This document shows positions 27,227-35,216 of a stretch of DNA of 64,000 nt, piece after piece. The translations under genes and the position numbers were made by a program. How positions within the stretch are numbered: position 1 is the first letter of the stretch; each line of letters opens with the position of its first letter. The notes below the pieces were generated by a model. The model saw nothing but the letters and a program-made list of their open reading frames with translations. It was not told where the DNA came from and did not search any database. Source of the DNA: Pontivivens nitratireducens (GTDB lineage Bacteria > Pseudomonadota > Alphaproteobacteria > Rhodobacterales > Rhodobacteraceae); assembly GCF_014235845.1 (NCBI RefSeq), contig NZ_JACJUQ010000001.1, forward strand, positions 372,001 to 436,000, given 5' to 3'.

Positions 27227-28597
27227 TCAGGCCTTCTTGAAGTGGTAGGATTTCGGACGGGTCAGGTTCTGGTAGCCGATGACGGACAATCCGCCCCCGC
27301 GCCCGGTGTTCTTGCAGCCCGTCCAGCACAGTGCCGGATCCAGGTAATCTGCCCGGTTCATGTAGACGGTTCCGGTCTCGATCCGGTCCGCGATGGACAT
27401 GGCGCGCGCCTCATCCTGCGTCCAAAGCGAGGCCGTCAGACCATATTCGCTGTCGTTCATCAGGGCGATCGCCTCCGCATCGTCTGCGACCTTCATGATG
27501 CCCACGACGGGGCCGAAGCTTTCCTCACGCATCACGCGCATGGAATGATCCACATCGACGAGGATTTGCGGCATCAGATAAGCACCGCCATCCTTGGGAA
27601 ACACGGCAGGATCGATCAGGGTTTTCGCGCCTGCGGCCACAGCCTCCGCCGTTTGGGCGCGGATCATATCGGCAAAGCGCGGCTGCGCCATCGGGCCCAT
27701 CGTCGTGTCGGGGTCGAGGGGATCGCCCAGTTTGTAGCCCTCAACGATCTTCACGGCTTTCTCGACGAAGGCGTCGAACAGGCTTTCGACCACGTAAATC
27801 CGCTCGATCCCGCAGCAGCATTGACCGGAGTTGAACATCGCCCCGTCGATCAGCGTATCGACGGCGGCGTCCAGATCGGCATCCTCCATCACGTAGCCCG
27901 GATCCTTGCCGCCCAGCTCCAGCCCCAGCCCGGTGAAGGTTCCCGCCGCCGCACGCTCGATCGCGCGGCCCCCCTCGACCGAGCCGGTGAAGTTGACGAA
28001 ATCGAACGCCCCGCCGGCGATCAGTTCCGAGGTGGTGGCATGGTCGAGGAAGACGTTCTGGAACACATCCTCCGGGATGCCGGCCTGATGGAACGCCTTG
28101 GCCAGACGCTCCCCCACCAGGGGGGTTTGCGAGGCATGTTTCAGGACCACCGTGTTGCCCGCGATCAGGGCCGGGGCGATGGTGTTGATCGCGGTCATGT
28201 AGGGATAATTCCACGGGGCTACGACCAGCACGACGCCATGGGGCACCCGCTTGATCAAGCGGTGAAATTCGCCGGAATCTTCGACCTCGATATCGGCGAG
28301 TGCCTCGGCGGCGATGTCGCTCATATGATCGGCGCGTTGGGCGAAGCCGCCAAACTCCCCGCCGAAGCGCACGGGCCGGCCCATCTGGCGGGCCAGCTCG
28401 GGCACAATCTCATCGTTCATCGTGCCGACGATCTGCGTCGCGGCGCGGACCAGCGAGATGCGCTCATCCAGCGGGCGGGCGGCCCAGCCGGGTTGCGCAT
28501 CGCGCGCACGGGCAGCAGCCTTGGCCGCATCCTCGGAGGAAAGCGGTTCACGCTCGACCAGTGTCGTATCGTCGATGGGTGAAATACAGGTAATCAT
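27227..28597 (-). CDS. NAD(P)-dependent aldehyde dehydrogenase
   Basis: A 456 aa ALDH-superfamily enzyme. VVAPWNYPYMTAINTIAPAL is the conserved Asn (oxyanion) segment, NFTGSVEGG the cofactor turn, GLELGGKDPGYV carries the general-base Glu, and NSGQCCCGIER holds the nucleophile Cys. It lies between the GS-like gene (2 nt) and the Fe-ADH gene (3 nt), clearly one operon. It is similar in type to succinate-semialdehyde or gamma-glutamyl-aminoaldehyde dehydrogenases; the substrate is unproven. Confidence 0.9.
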   Translation of the reverse strand: MITCISPIDDTTLVEREPLSSEDAAKAAARARDAQPGWAARPLDERISLVRAATQIVGTMNDEIVPELARQMGRPVRFGGEFGGFAQRADHMSDIAAEALADIEVEDSGEFHRLIKRVPHGVVLVVAPWNYPYMTAINTIAPALIAGNTVVLKHASQTPLVGERLAKAFHQAGIPEDVFQNVFLDHATTSELIAGGAFDFVNFTGSVEGGRAIERAAAGTFTGLGLELGGKDPGYVMEDADLDAAVDTLIDGAMFNSGQCCCGIERIYVVESLFDAFVEKAVKIVEGYKLGDPLDPDTTMGPMAQPRFADMIRAQTAEAVAAGAKTLIDPAVFPKDGGAYLMPQILVDVDHSMRVMREESFGPVVGIMKVADDAEAIALMNDSEYGLTASLWTQDEARAMSIADRIETGTVYMNRADYLDPALCWTGCKNTGRGGGLSVIGYQNLTRPKSYHFKKA

Positions 28598-28599
28598 GT

Positions 28600-29964
28600 T
28601 CAGGCCCTCTCAAATCCGCGCGCGATTTCCCAATCGGTCACGACGCGGTCAAATTCTTCCTGCTCCCAGGTGGCGGAGCGTAGATAATGTTCGACAACCT
28701 CGTCGCCCAAGGCCTCTCTCAGGAAAGTCGAGGCGCGCAGGGTTTCGGTGGCAGCCCGCAGGGTTTGCGGAATGTCGGCGGCCTCCGCATCCTTGTACGC
28801 GTCGCCGGAGGAGGGGGGCGGCAGGTCCAGCTTTTCCTCGATCCCCCGAATGCCTGCGGCCAGCATCACGGCCTGCGCCAGATAGGGGTTCATGTCCGAG
28901 CCGCCGATGCGGCATTCGACGCGCACGCCCCCGGTTCCGGCCCCGCACAGGCGAAAACCGGCGGTGCGGTTGTCGATGGACCAGACGGTTTTCGTGGGCG
29001 CGAATGTCCCCTTGGCGAAGCGTTTGTAGCTGTTGACGTAGGGCGCCAGAAAATAGGTGTAGTCGGGCGCGTAGGCGATCAGCCCGGCCATGTAGTGCCG
29101 CATCAGATCGGACATGCCGAGATCCCCGTCAGGGTCGTGAAACGCGGATGTGCCGTCGCGCCACAGCGACTGGTGCACATGGCTGGAGGAGCCGACCTTG
29201 CCCGCGTCCCATTTCGGCAGGAACGTCACCGCGTGCCCCTTGGACCACGCCATTTCCTTGATCGCGTGCTTGGCGATGGTGTGGTGGTCGGCGCAGTCGA
29301 GCGCCGCGGCATAGCGGATGTTCAACTCCTCCTGACCGGCCTCCGCCTCACCCTTGCTGCCCTCCACGGGGATGCCAGCGGCGTAGAGGTGGTTGCGGAT
29401 CGGGCGCATGATGCCCTCTTCCTTGGTGGTCTGAAGGATATGGTAATCCTCGTTATAGGCGCTGATCGGTTCCAGATCGCGAAAACCACCGCGCGCGATC
29501 TCCTCGAAGCTCTTGGCAAACAGAAAGAATTCCAGCTCCGTGGCCATCACCGCGTTCAGCCCCATCGCGTCGAGCCTGGCAATCTGTGCCTTGAGGATCG
29601 CGCGGGGGGAATGGGCAACCGGGGCGTGCGTGTCGTGGTGCAGGATGTCGCACAGCACCATCGCGGTCCCCTCCAGCCACGGGACGGGGCGCAGCGTGTC
29701 GAGGTCGGGCTGCATGATGTAATCACCATAGCCCGAGGCCCAGTTGGTCGCGGCGAAGCCGTCGGGCGTTGCCATTTCCAGATCGGTGGCCAGCAGGTAA
29801 TTGCAGCAATGCGTTTCGCGATAGGCGCTGTCCACGAATGTCTGCGCGTGGAACCGCTTGCCCATCAGACGGCCCTGCATGTCCACCAGACAGGCCAGAA
29901 CCGTGTCGATGGAGCCATCGGCGACCTGCGCCTTGAGCGCATCGAATGTCAGGGGGGTAGGCAT
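28600..29964 (-). CDS. Glutamine synthetase-family ligase (gamma-glutamyl-amine/amide synthetase type)
   Basis: A 454 aa GS-fold enzyme. Family motifs include MATELEFFLF (metal-binding Glu), GKVGSSSHVHQSLW (the H-x-H-x-S glutamate/ammonia region), APYVNSYKRF and NRTAGFRLCG, then VECRIGGSDMNPYLA. The set matches GlnA-like gamma-glutamylation enzymes rather than housekeeping GlnA: the adenylylation-site loop of GlnA is not evident. Neighbouring ALDH, ADH, an N-acylglutamate hydrolase-like gene and a transporter suggest that it attaches glutamate to an imported amine. The start at 29964 is preferred over the 15 residues of upstream frame that overlap the next gene. Confidence 0.85.
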   Translation of the reverse strand: MPTPLTFDALKAQVADGSIDTVLACLVDMQGRLMGKRFHAQTFVDSAYRETHCCNYLLATDLEMATPDGFAATNWASGYGDYIMQPDLDTLRPVPWLEGTAMVLCDILHHDTHAPVAHSPRAILKAQIARLDAMGLNAVMATELEFFLFAKSFEEIARGGFRDLEPISAYNEDYHILQTTKEEGIMRPIRNHLYAAGIPVEGSKGEAEAGQEELNIRYAAALDCADHHTIAKHAIKEMAWSKGHAVTFLPKWDAGKVGSSSHVHQSLWRDGTSAFHDPDGDLGMSDLMRHYMAGLIAYAPDYTYFLAPYVNSYKRFAKGTFAPTKTVWSIDNRTAGFRLCGAGTGGVRVECRIGGSDMNPYLAQAVMLAAGIRGIEEKLDLPPPSSGDAYKDAEAADIPQTLRAATETLRASTFLREALGDEVVEHYLRSATWEQEEFDRVVTDWEIARGFERA

Positions 29965-29990
29965 GTGGGTACACTCTGTTGTGAAAGGGT

Positions 29991-30320
29991 CTAACCGGGA
30001 AAATCCCATGCGGTCTCAAAGCCATCGAAGCGGTCGGTGGCCTCGGCCAGAACGCTTTCGATATCGGTAATGTCATAGAGGTCGGGCACCATATGCACGC
30101 GCAGGACGCAATCGAAATCGTCACCGGCCGCGATCACCGTGGCGCGCAGTGCGCGCGATTGCGCCCGTGCGTTGAGGTAATCCGCAGCCTGCTGCGCCTG
30201 TTCGCGGGTTGGAAATGCGGCGGCGAACTCGATCTCACGCGGTTGCGAAAGGTCCAGTTCCTTGGCCAGCTTTCGCAGGATTTTGGCGTTTTCGCGTTTC
30301 AGTTCAGCGTGGTCGGACAT
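29991..30320 (-). CDS. RraB-like ribonuclease E inhibitor family protein
   Basis: A 109 aa protein with the pattern of RraB: a helical N-terminus (ELKRENAKILRKLAKELDLS), the beta-strand segment IEFAAAFPTREQAQQAADYL and the C-terminal VHMVPDLYDITDIESVLAEA, then RFDGFETAWD. In E. coli RraB binds RNase E and alters mRNA decay. It sits in the middle of a metabolic operon between the TRAP binding-protein gene and the GS-like gene, an unexpected place. The family assignment is by remembered motif pattern. Confidence 0.7.
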   Translation of the reverse strand: MSDHAELKRENAKILRKLAKELDLSQPREIEFAAAFPTREQAQQAADYLNARAQSRALRATVIAAGDDFDCVLRVHMVPDLYDITDIESVLAEATDRFDGFETAWDFPG

Positions 30321-30339
30321 GCGGTGCTCCGGCAGTAGA

Positions 30340-30363
30340 GGGGCGACCCGGATGGGCCGCCCC
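30340..30363 (-). terminator. Stem-loop between dctP-like and rraB-like genes
   Basis: GGGGCG (30340-30345) pairs with CGCCCC (30358-30363), extended inside by ACCC/GGGC with a mismatch. It probably lowers expression of downstream catabolic genes relative to the binding protein, or protects the dctP mRNA. Confidence 0.45.
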
Positions 30364-30371
30364 GCACTTTA

Positions 30372-31409
30372 TCAGGTGTAGCGGTAGGGTCGACCGGCCT
30401 TCACCATATCGGCGTTGTACTGCTTGATGATATCCACCACGCGGCGCTTCACGTCGCTCTCGGCGGCGATCTCCTCCCAGAACTCCTGCGCGGCATCCTC
30501 GACCTTCTGCCATTCATCATCGGGGATCGTGGTCAGTTCCAGCTTGGGACCATTGACGCGCAGGGCGGCCTCACCCCCCCAATACCACCATTGGCGATAG
30601 TAATGCGACTGGTCGCAGCAGACGCGGAACAGGGTTTGCAGATCCTCGGGCAGCTCGTTCCAACGCTCCATATTGGCGAAGAACGATCCGGCCCACGCAC
30701 CGGAGATGTTGTTGGTCAGGAAGTAGTTGGTCACGTCCGCCCAGCCGACGGTGTAATCCTCGGTGATGCCGGACCACGCGATGCCGTCCAGCTCTCCGGT
30801 TTGCATCGCGACCTCGATATCCTCCCACGGCAGGGACACGGGGATCACGCCGAACTGCGACATGAAGCGGCCTGCGGTCGGGAAGGTGAAGATGCGCTTG
30901 CCCTCCAGATCGGCGAGGGACCGGATCGGGTCCTTCGTCGCGAAATGGCACGGATCCCAAGCCCCGGCGGAGATGTGCTTGACGCCAAGGGCCGAATATT
31001 CCTCGTCCCAGATCTCATTCAGACCGTACTGATTGAACAGCACCGGCACGTCGAGCGAGTAGCGTGACGCGAAGGGGAAGTAGCCGCCGAACACGGTGAC
31101 GTCGGTGGGGGAGGCCATCGAGTCGTCATCCGATTGCACGGCGTCGATGGTGCCGCGCTGCATCGCCTGAAACAACTCGCCCGTGGGGACCAGCTGATCG
31201 GCATAGAACAGCTCGATCTGCATCCGGTCGCCCGCGATCTTGTTGAACGCCTCGACCGCGGGGGTGATCACGTGTTCGGCCAGCGCGGCACCTGCATAGG
31301 TCTGCATCCGCCAGCGGATCGTGCCTTGGGCAAGGGCAGGGGTGGCAAGGGCGGCAGCCGCGACCGGGGCGGCGGCGGCTCCTTGGATAAACTTGCGTCT
31401 GGACGTCAT
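30372..31409 (-). CDS. TRAP transporter substrate-binding protein (DctP family, Tat-exported)
   Basis: Periplasmic solute receptor of 345 aa. The N-terminus TSRRKFIQGAAAAPVAAA is a twin-arginine signal, cleaved near ATPALAQ. The mature protein begins IRWRMQTYAG and carries the family segment around FPTAGRFMSQFG. Tyr- and Trp-rich stretches (HYYRQWWYWGG) resemble TRAP receptors for 2-oxo or amino compounds more than C4-dicarboxylate DctP. Of two adjacent ATGs the second is used, five bases after GGAGAG. It is transcribed after dctQ and dctM. Confidence 0.87.
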   Translation of the reverse strand: MTSRRKFIQGAAAAPVAAAALATPALAQGTIRWRMQTYAGAALAEHVITPAVEAFNKIAGDRMQIELFYADQLVPTGELFQAMQRGTIDAVQSDDDSMASPTDVTVFGGYFPFASRYSLDVPVLFNQYGLNEIWDEEYSALGVKHISAGAWDPCHFATKDPIRSLADLEGKRIFTFPTAGRFMSQFGVIPVSLPWEDIEVAMQTGELDGIAWSGITEDYTVGWADVTNYFLTNNISGAWAGSFFANMERWNELPEDLQTLFRVCCDQSHYYRQWWYWGGEAALRVNGPKLELTTIPDDEWQKVEDAAQEFWEEIAAESDVKRRVVDIIKQYNADMVKAGRPYRYT

Positions 31410-31457
31410 CATATCTCTCCTTGGTTGAGGGTTCGGCAGGCTGCACCTGCTCTTTGT

Positions 31458-32783
31458 TTAGTTTCCGTAGATGACCTGCGGCAGCCACGTGGCGATGCCG
31501 GGAAAGGCCATGACCAGTATCAGCGCGCCGATCATCACCAGCACGAACGGCGTGATTGAGCTATAGATGTCGCGCAACGTAATCTCGGGCGGGGCCATCG
31601 CCCGCATCAGGAACAGGTTATAGCCGAAGGGCGGTGTCATATACGCAATCTGCGTCGTGATGGTGTAGAGGATCCCGTACCAGATCAGGTCGAAGCCAAG
31701 CGCCCCCACCAGCGGCACGTAGAGCGGGGCGACGATGACCAGCATGGCGGTATCGTCCAGAAAGGTGCCCATCAGGATAAAGCTGAGCTGCATCAGGATC
31801 AGGATCACCCAGGGGTTCAGGCCGAGTTTTTCGGTGAACAGGCTTTCGATCGCCTTCACCGCGCCCAGCCCGTCGAACACCGCGCCGAAGGCAAGTGCCG
31901 CGAGGATGATCCACATGAACATGCAGGTGATGCCCAGTGTGTTGCGCACCGAATTCTCGAACACCTCGCGGTTCATCCGGCCCTTGAGCACGGCGGCGGC
32001 GAAGGCGGCAATCGCCCCGATGGCGGAGCTTTCGACCAGCGAGGTCCAGCCGTTGACAAAGGGCACCATCATCACGGCAAAGATCACCAGCGGCAGCAGA
32101 CCCGCACGCAGCAGGCGCAGCTTTTCGGCGCGGGGAATGTCACGTTCCTCCGGCGGCAGGACCGGGCCGAGAACGGGGTTCATCCGGCAGCGGATCACGA
32201 TATAGGCAATGAACATGGCGGCCATCATCAGGCCGGGCACCACGCCTGCCAGCCACAACTGCCCGACAGGTTGCCGCGCGATCATCGCATACAGCACCAG
32301 CACCACGGACGGGGGCACCAGTATGCCCAGCGACGATCCCGCCTGCACCACGCCCGTCACCATCCGCTTGTCATAGCCCCGCTTGAGCAATTCGGGCAGC
32401 GCGATGGTCGATCCGATGGCCATGCCGGCCACGCTCAACCCATTCATGGCGGAGATCAGCACCATCAGCCCGATGGTGCCGATGGCCAGCCCGCCGCGCA
32501 GGCCGCCCATCCAGACATGGAACATCTTGTACAGATCGTCCGCGATCTTGGACTCCGACAGGACATATCCCATGAAGATGAACATCGGCAGCGTCAGCAG
32601 CGGATACCATTTCATCAGCTTCATTGCGGCGGCAAAGCCCAGGTCGTAACCGCCCCGGTCCCCCCACAGCAGCAGCGCCGCGACCACGGCGACGAAGCCG
32701 ATGGCCCCGAACACCCGCTGCCCCGTCAGCAGCATCAGCATCATCGTCGCGAACATCAATGTCGCGATCATTTCATAGGGCAT
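31458..32783 (-). CDS. TRAP transporter large permease (DctM)
   Basis: A 441 aa membrane protein with about 12 hydrophobic segments, the ion-coupled transport subunit. Typical stretches are GIVQAGS-like GVVQAGSSLGILVPPS and MGTFLDDTAMLVIVAPLYVP. The TGATG overlap with dctQ shows coupling. It works with the Tat-exported receptor encoded next. Confidence 0.92.
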   Translation of the reverse strand: MPYEMIATLMFATMMLMLLTGQRVFGAIGFVAVVAALLLWGDRGGYDLGFAAAMKLMKWYPLLTLPMFIFMGYVLSESKIADDLYKMFHVWMGGLRGGLAIGTIGLMVLISAMNGLSVAGMAIGSTIALPELLKRGYDKRMVTGVVQAGSSLGILVPPSVVLVLYAMIARQPVGQLWLAGVVPGLMMAAMFIAYIVIRCRMNPVLGPVLPPEERDIPRAEKLRLLRAGLLPLVIFAVMMVPFVNGWTSLVESSAIGAIAAFAAAVLKGRMNREVFENSVRNTLGITCMFMWIILAALAFGAVFDGLGAVKAIESLFTEKLGLNPWVILILMQLSFILMGTFLDDTAMLVIVAPLYVPLVGALGFDLIWYGILYTITTQIAYMTPPFGYNLFLMRAMAPPEITLRDIYSSITPFVLVMIGALILVMAFPGIATWLPQVIYGN

Positions 32784-33349
32784 CAGATCGCCTCACCACG
32801 CAGCCGAAGCACGTCTTTGAAAAGTTCGGAAAGGCATTGCAGCAGCATCAGGAATATGCCGACGATCATGACCACCTTGATGGGCCACATCACCGGCCGC
32901 CATGCGGTGGGGGAGCGTTCCAGCCGCCCGACCTCCTGCGATCCCGTCACCAGTCCACCGAAGAATTCCAGCGGGTTGCTGCCCCAAAAGCCCAGTGAAT
33001 AGGCGGTGGAGGCCAACGCCCCCCACAACAGAACACCAAGATAGAAGATCAGGAACAGCACCGTGAACAGGTCCACCCATGCCTTCTTGCGCAGGGACCA
33101 TTCGCCATAGAGCAAATCCATCCGCACGTTCGATCCCAGCTGGATCGAGTAGGGACCGCCCAGTACGTAGTATCCGACCATCACGAACTGCGCCATTTCC
33201 AGCGTCCACAGCGATGGCAGGAAGAACGTCTTGGATATCGAGGACCACAGCAAGATGCCCATCAGCACGAAGATGCCGTACATCACCACGCGACCGGTGT
33301 AATAGTTCACCCCGTCCACGGCCCCGATGAAGCGACGCAGCACCCTCAT
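32783..33349 (-). CDS. TRAP transporter small permease (DctQ)
   Basis: A 188 aa four-helix membrane protein. SLWTLEMAQFVMVGYYVLGG is the region of the family's W-x-x-E motif, and RMDLLYGEWSLRKKAWVDLF the following amphipathic part. It overlaps the upstream amidohydrolase gene by 4 nt and the dctM gene by one base. Confidence 0.9.
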   Translation of the reverse strand: MRVLRRFIGAVDGVNYYTGRVVMYGIFVLMGILLWSSISKTFFLPSLWTLEMAQFVMVGYYVLGGPYSIQLGSNVRMDLLYGEWSLRKKAWVDLFTVLFLIFYLGVLLWGALASTAYSLGFWGSNPLEFFGGLVTGSQEVGRLERSPTAWRPVMWPIKVVMIVGIFLMLLQCLSELFKDVLRLRGEAI

Positions 33350-34086
33350 GCCGCCACCTTCAGCGCGGACAGTGCCGCCGTCAGCCAGGGCTTCAGGATC
33401 GCCGCGATGCGGGCCTGCCCCTGGGCGTCAGCGATCAGGTCGTTGCGGATTTCCAGCATGACATTGGGATGCCCCCAGCGGATCGCATGTTCCAGCAAGG
33501 TGTGGGTGACGCCGTCCTCGGGTCCATAGGGCGCGTTACGCTCGACCTGCAAATCGGTGAAGCGCGCAGCCTCTGCCAGCATCGCGTCGGCAAGCCGGGT
33601 GTCCGCATCGTGCAGAACGCCGATTTCGACATGCCGTTCCTTGCCGTTATAGACCGGGGTGAAACTGTGGATCGTGACGATCACGGGCGCGGGCCGTGCG
33701 GCGACCTGTGCCGCCAGAGCATCGCGAAAGGGCGTGTAATATCGTGTCACGCGCTCGGACCGGTCCGCCGCGCTCAGATCAACGTTGCCTGCTATGTGGG
33801 TTTGCTCGCTGCGCGCGGGAATGGCATCCGGTGCCTCGGGCGGCCGATTGGCGTCATAGACCAGCCGACTGATGCGGCTGGCGATCAGGCGGGCATCCAG
33901 CGCCTGAGACAGCAGGGTTGCCGTCGCCATCGCGCCGGGATCCCAAGCGACATGGCTGATCGCCTCCTGCGCTGTCAGCCCCAGCCCGTTCAGGTCATCC
34001 GGGATGGCGTAAGAGGCATGCTCGCACACCAGCAGCACCGGCGATTTACCGTCAGGGTTCACGATTTGAACGACCTGATCCGACAT
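33346..34086 (-). CDS. N-formylglutamate amidohydrolase-family protein
   Basis: A 246 aa protein of the FGase family, zinc-dependent hydrolases that release glutamate from N-acylglutamates. VCEHASYAIP is the metal-binding segment, VYDANRPPEAPD and VTIHSFTPVY are further signatures, and MLEIRNDLI lies near the end. The histidine-degradation hut genes are absent here. It heads a TRAP/GS-like/ALDH/ADH operon, which suggests that the substrate is a gamma-glutamylated product. It is divergent from the RpiR regulator. Confidence 0.85.
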   Translation of the reverse strand: MSDQVVQIVNPDGKSPVLLVCEHASYAIPDDLNGLGLTAQEAISHVAWDPGAMATATLLSQALDARLIASRISRLVYDANRPPEAPDAIPARSEQTHIAGNVDLSAADRSERVTRYYTPFRDALAAQVAARPAPVIVTIHSFTPVYNGKERHVEIGVLHDADTRLADAMLAEAARFTDLQVERNAPYGPEDGVTHTLLEHAIRWGHPNVMLEIRNDLIADAQGQARIAAILKPWLTAALSALKVAA

Positions 34087-34152
34087 GGTTGGTTCACCTC
34101 AATTGCCCATCTGACCGGGACAAGGCTCTTGCGCGCGGGGCGTCATGTCAAC

Positions 34153-34162
34153 ACAATATTGT
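34153..34162. promoter_or_regulatory. Palindrome in the divergent amidohydrolase/rpiR interval
   Basis: ACAATATTGT is a perfect 10 bp palindrome in a 133 bp divergent promoter region. It is AT-rich within high-GC DNA and could be the operator of the adjacent RpiR regulator. No promoter elements are clear. Confidence 0.3.
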
Positions 34163-34219
34163 AATGGATCGCACATCGTCGTTCGCCCTGTAACGAAAAG
34201 CGTCAGAATGGAGGCACCT

Positions 34220-35092
34220 TTGCCCGAAGTGGAAATGACCATAGCCGAGCGCATTCAGACCCAGCTCGACACGCTGACCCGCGCGGAACGGCAGTTGGCG
34301 CATTCGATTCTGGAAAACTATCCGGCCTCGGGCCTCGGCCCGCTTTCGGCGCTGGCCCGCGATGCGCAGGTTTCAGCGCCGACCGTGGCGCGCATGGTGC
34401 AAAAGCTGGGGTTTCGTAACTATCCCGATTTTCAGGCGGAGTTGCGCGAGGAGCTGAAGGCGAAGGTCAAGAACCCCATCGCAAAGCACGATACCTGGGC
34501 GGAGGGGGCGCCCTCGGGCCATGTCCTCAACCGCTTCACCGAGGCGGTGATCGACAATATCCGGCTGACGCTCGCCCAGACCGAGCCTGCGACCTTCGAC
34601 GCGGCCTGCGCCCTGATTGCGGATACCGAACGCCCGCTGTTCATCGTGGGGGGCAGGGTGACGCATACCATTGCCGAATACCTGTTCCTGCACTTGCAGG
34701 TGGTGCGGCCCCGGATCACACATATTCAATCGACCTCGAACGCGTGGCCGCACCACCTGCTGGACGCAAAGCAGGGTGATGTCTTCGTGATTTTCGACAT
34801 GCGGCGATATGAGAACAACACGCTGAAGCTGGCCGAGATGGCGCGTGCCAAGGGTGCGACGATCATCCTGATCACCGATCAGTGGCGGTCCCCGATCCAC
34901 AGCGTCGCGGATATCTGCTTTTCCAATCGCATCGTTGTCCCCTCGGCATGGGATTCGATGGCGACGACCCTGCTGCTGGTGGAAACCATGATCGCCGCCG
35001 TGCAGGACGTGAACTGGGGGGAGGCCCGAACCCGGATGGAGGCGTTGGAAGATATCTTCGATCAGACCAGACTGTACCGGAAGTTCACCTGA
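34220..35092 (+). CDS. MurR/RpiR-family transcription regulator
   Basis: A 290 aa regulator with an N-terminal RpiR HTH (IQTQLDTLTRAERQLAHSIL, then SALARDAQVSAPTVARMVQK) and a SIS sugar-phosphate-binding domain (LFIVGGRVTHTIAEYLFLHL, VFVIFDMRRYENNTLKLAE, GATIILITDQWRSPI). I place the start at TTG 34220 because GGAGG lies exactly 5 nt upstream; ATG 34208 contains that site and ATG 34235 lacks one. It is divergent from the operon at 26-34 kb, its likely target. Confidence 0.87.
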   Translation: MPEVEMTIAERIQTQLDTLTRAERQLAHSILENYPASGLGPLSALARDAQVSAPTVARMVQKLGFRNYPDFQAELREELKAKVKNPIAKHDTWAEGAPSGHVLNRFTEAVIDNIRLTLAQTEPATFDAACALIADTERPLFIVGGRVTHTIAEYLFLHLQVVRPRITHIQSTSNAWPHHLLDAKQGDVFVIFDMRRYENNTLKLAEMARAKGATIILITDQWRSPIHSVADICFSNRIVVPSAWDSMATTLLLVETMIAAVQDVNWGEARTRMEALEDIFDQTRLYRKFT

Positions 35093-35099
35093 ACGCGCC

Positions 35100-35216
35100 C
35101 TACAGGATCATCAGGCGAATGCCGTAGGCGACGATCCCCAACGCTGTGATCGACAGCACCCAGATCGCCACGAACCAGATCAGCCGTTTCCATAGGGGGG
35201 AAGGGCGTTCGGCCAT
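35100..35216 (-). CDS. DUF2474-type small subunit of the bd oxidase (CydX-like)
   Basis: A 38 aa single-helix membrane protein: a short basic N-terminus (MAERPSPLWKRLIWF) and one hydrophobic helix (VAIWVLSITALGIVAYGIRL). It follows cydB with a TGATG overlap. Small proteins of this kind stabilise the haem arrangement of cytochrome bd or cyanide-insensitive oxidases. Its position, size and topology support the call; sequence alone would be weak. Confidence 0.8.
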   Translation of the reverse strand: MAERPSPLWKRLIWFVAIWVLSITALGIVAYGIRLMIL

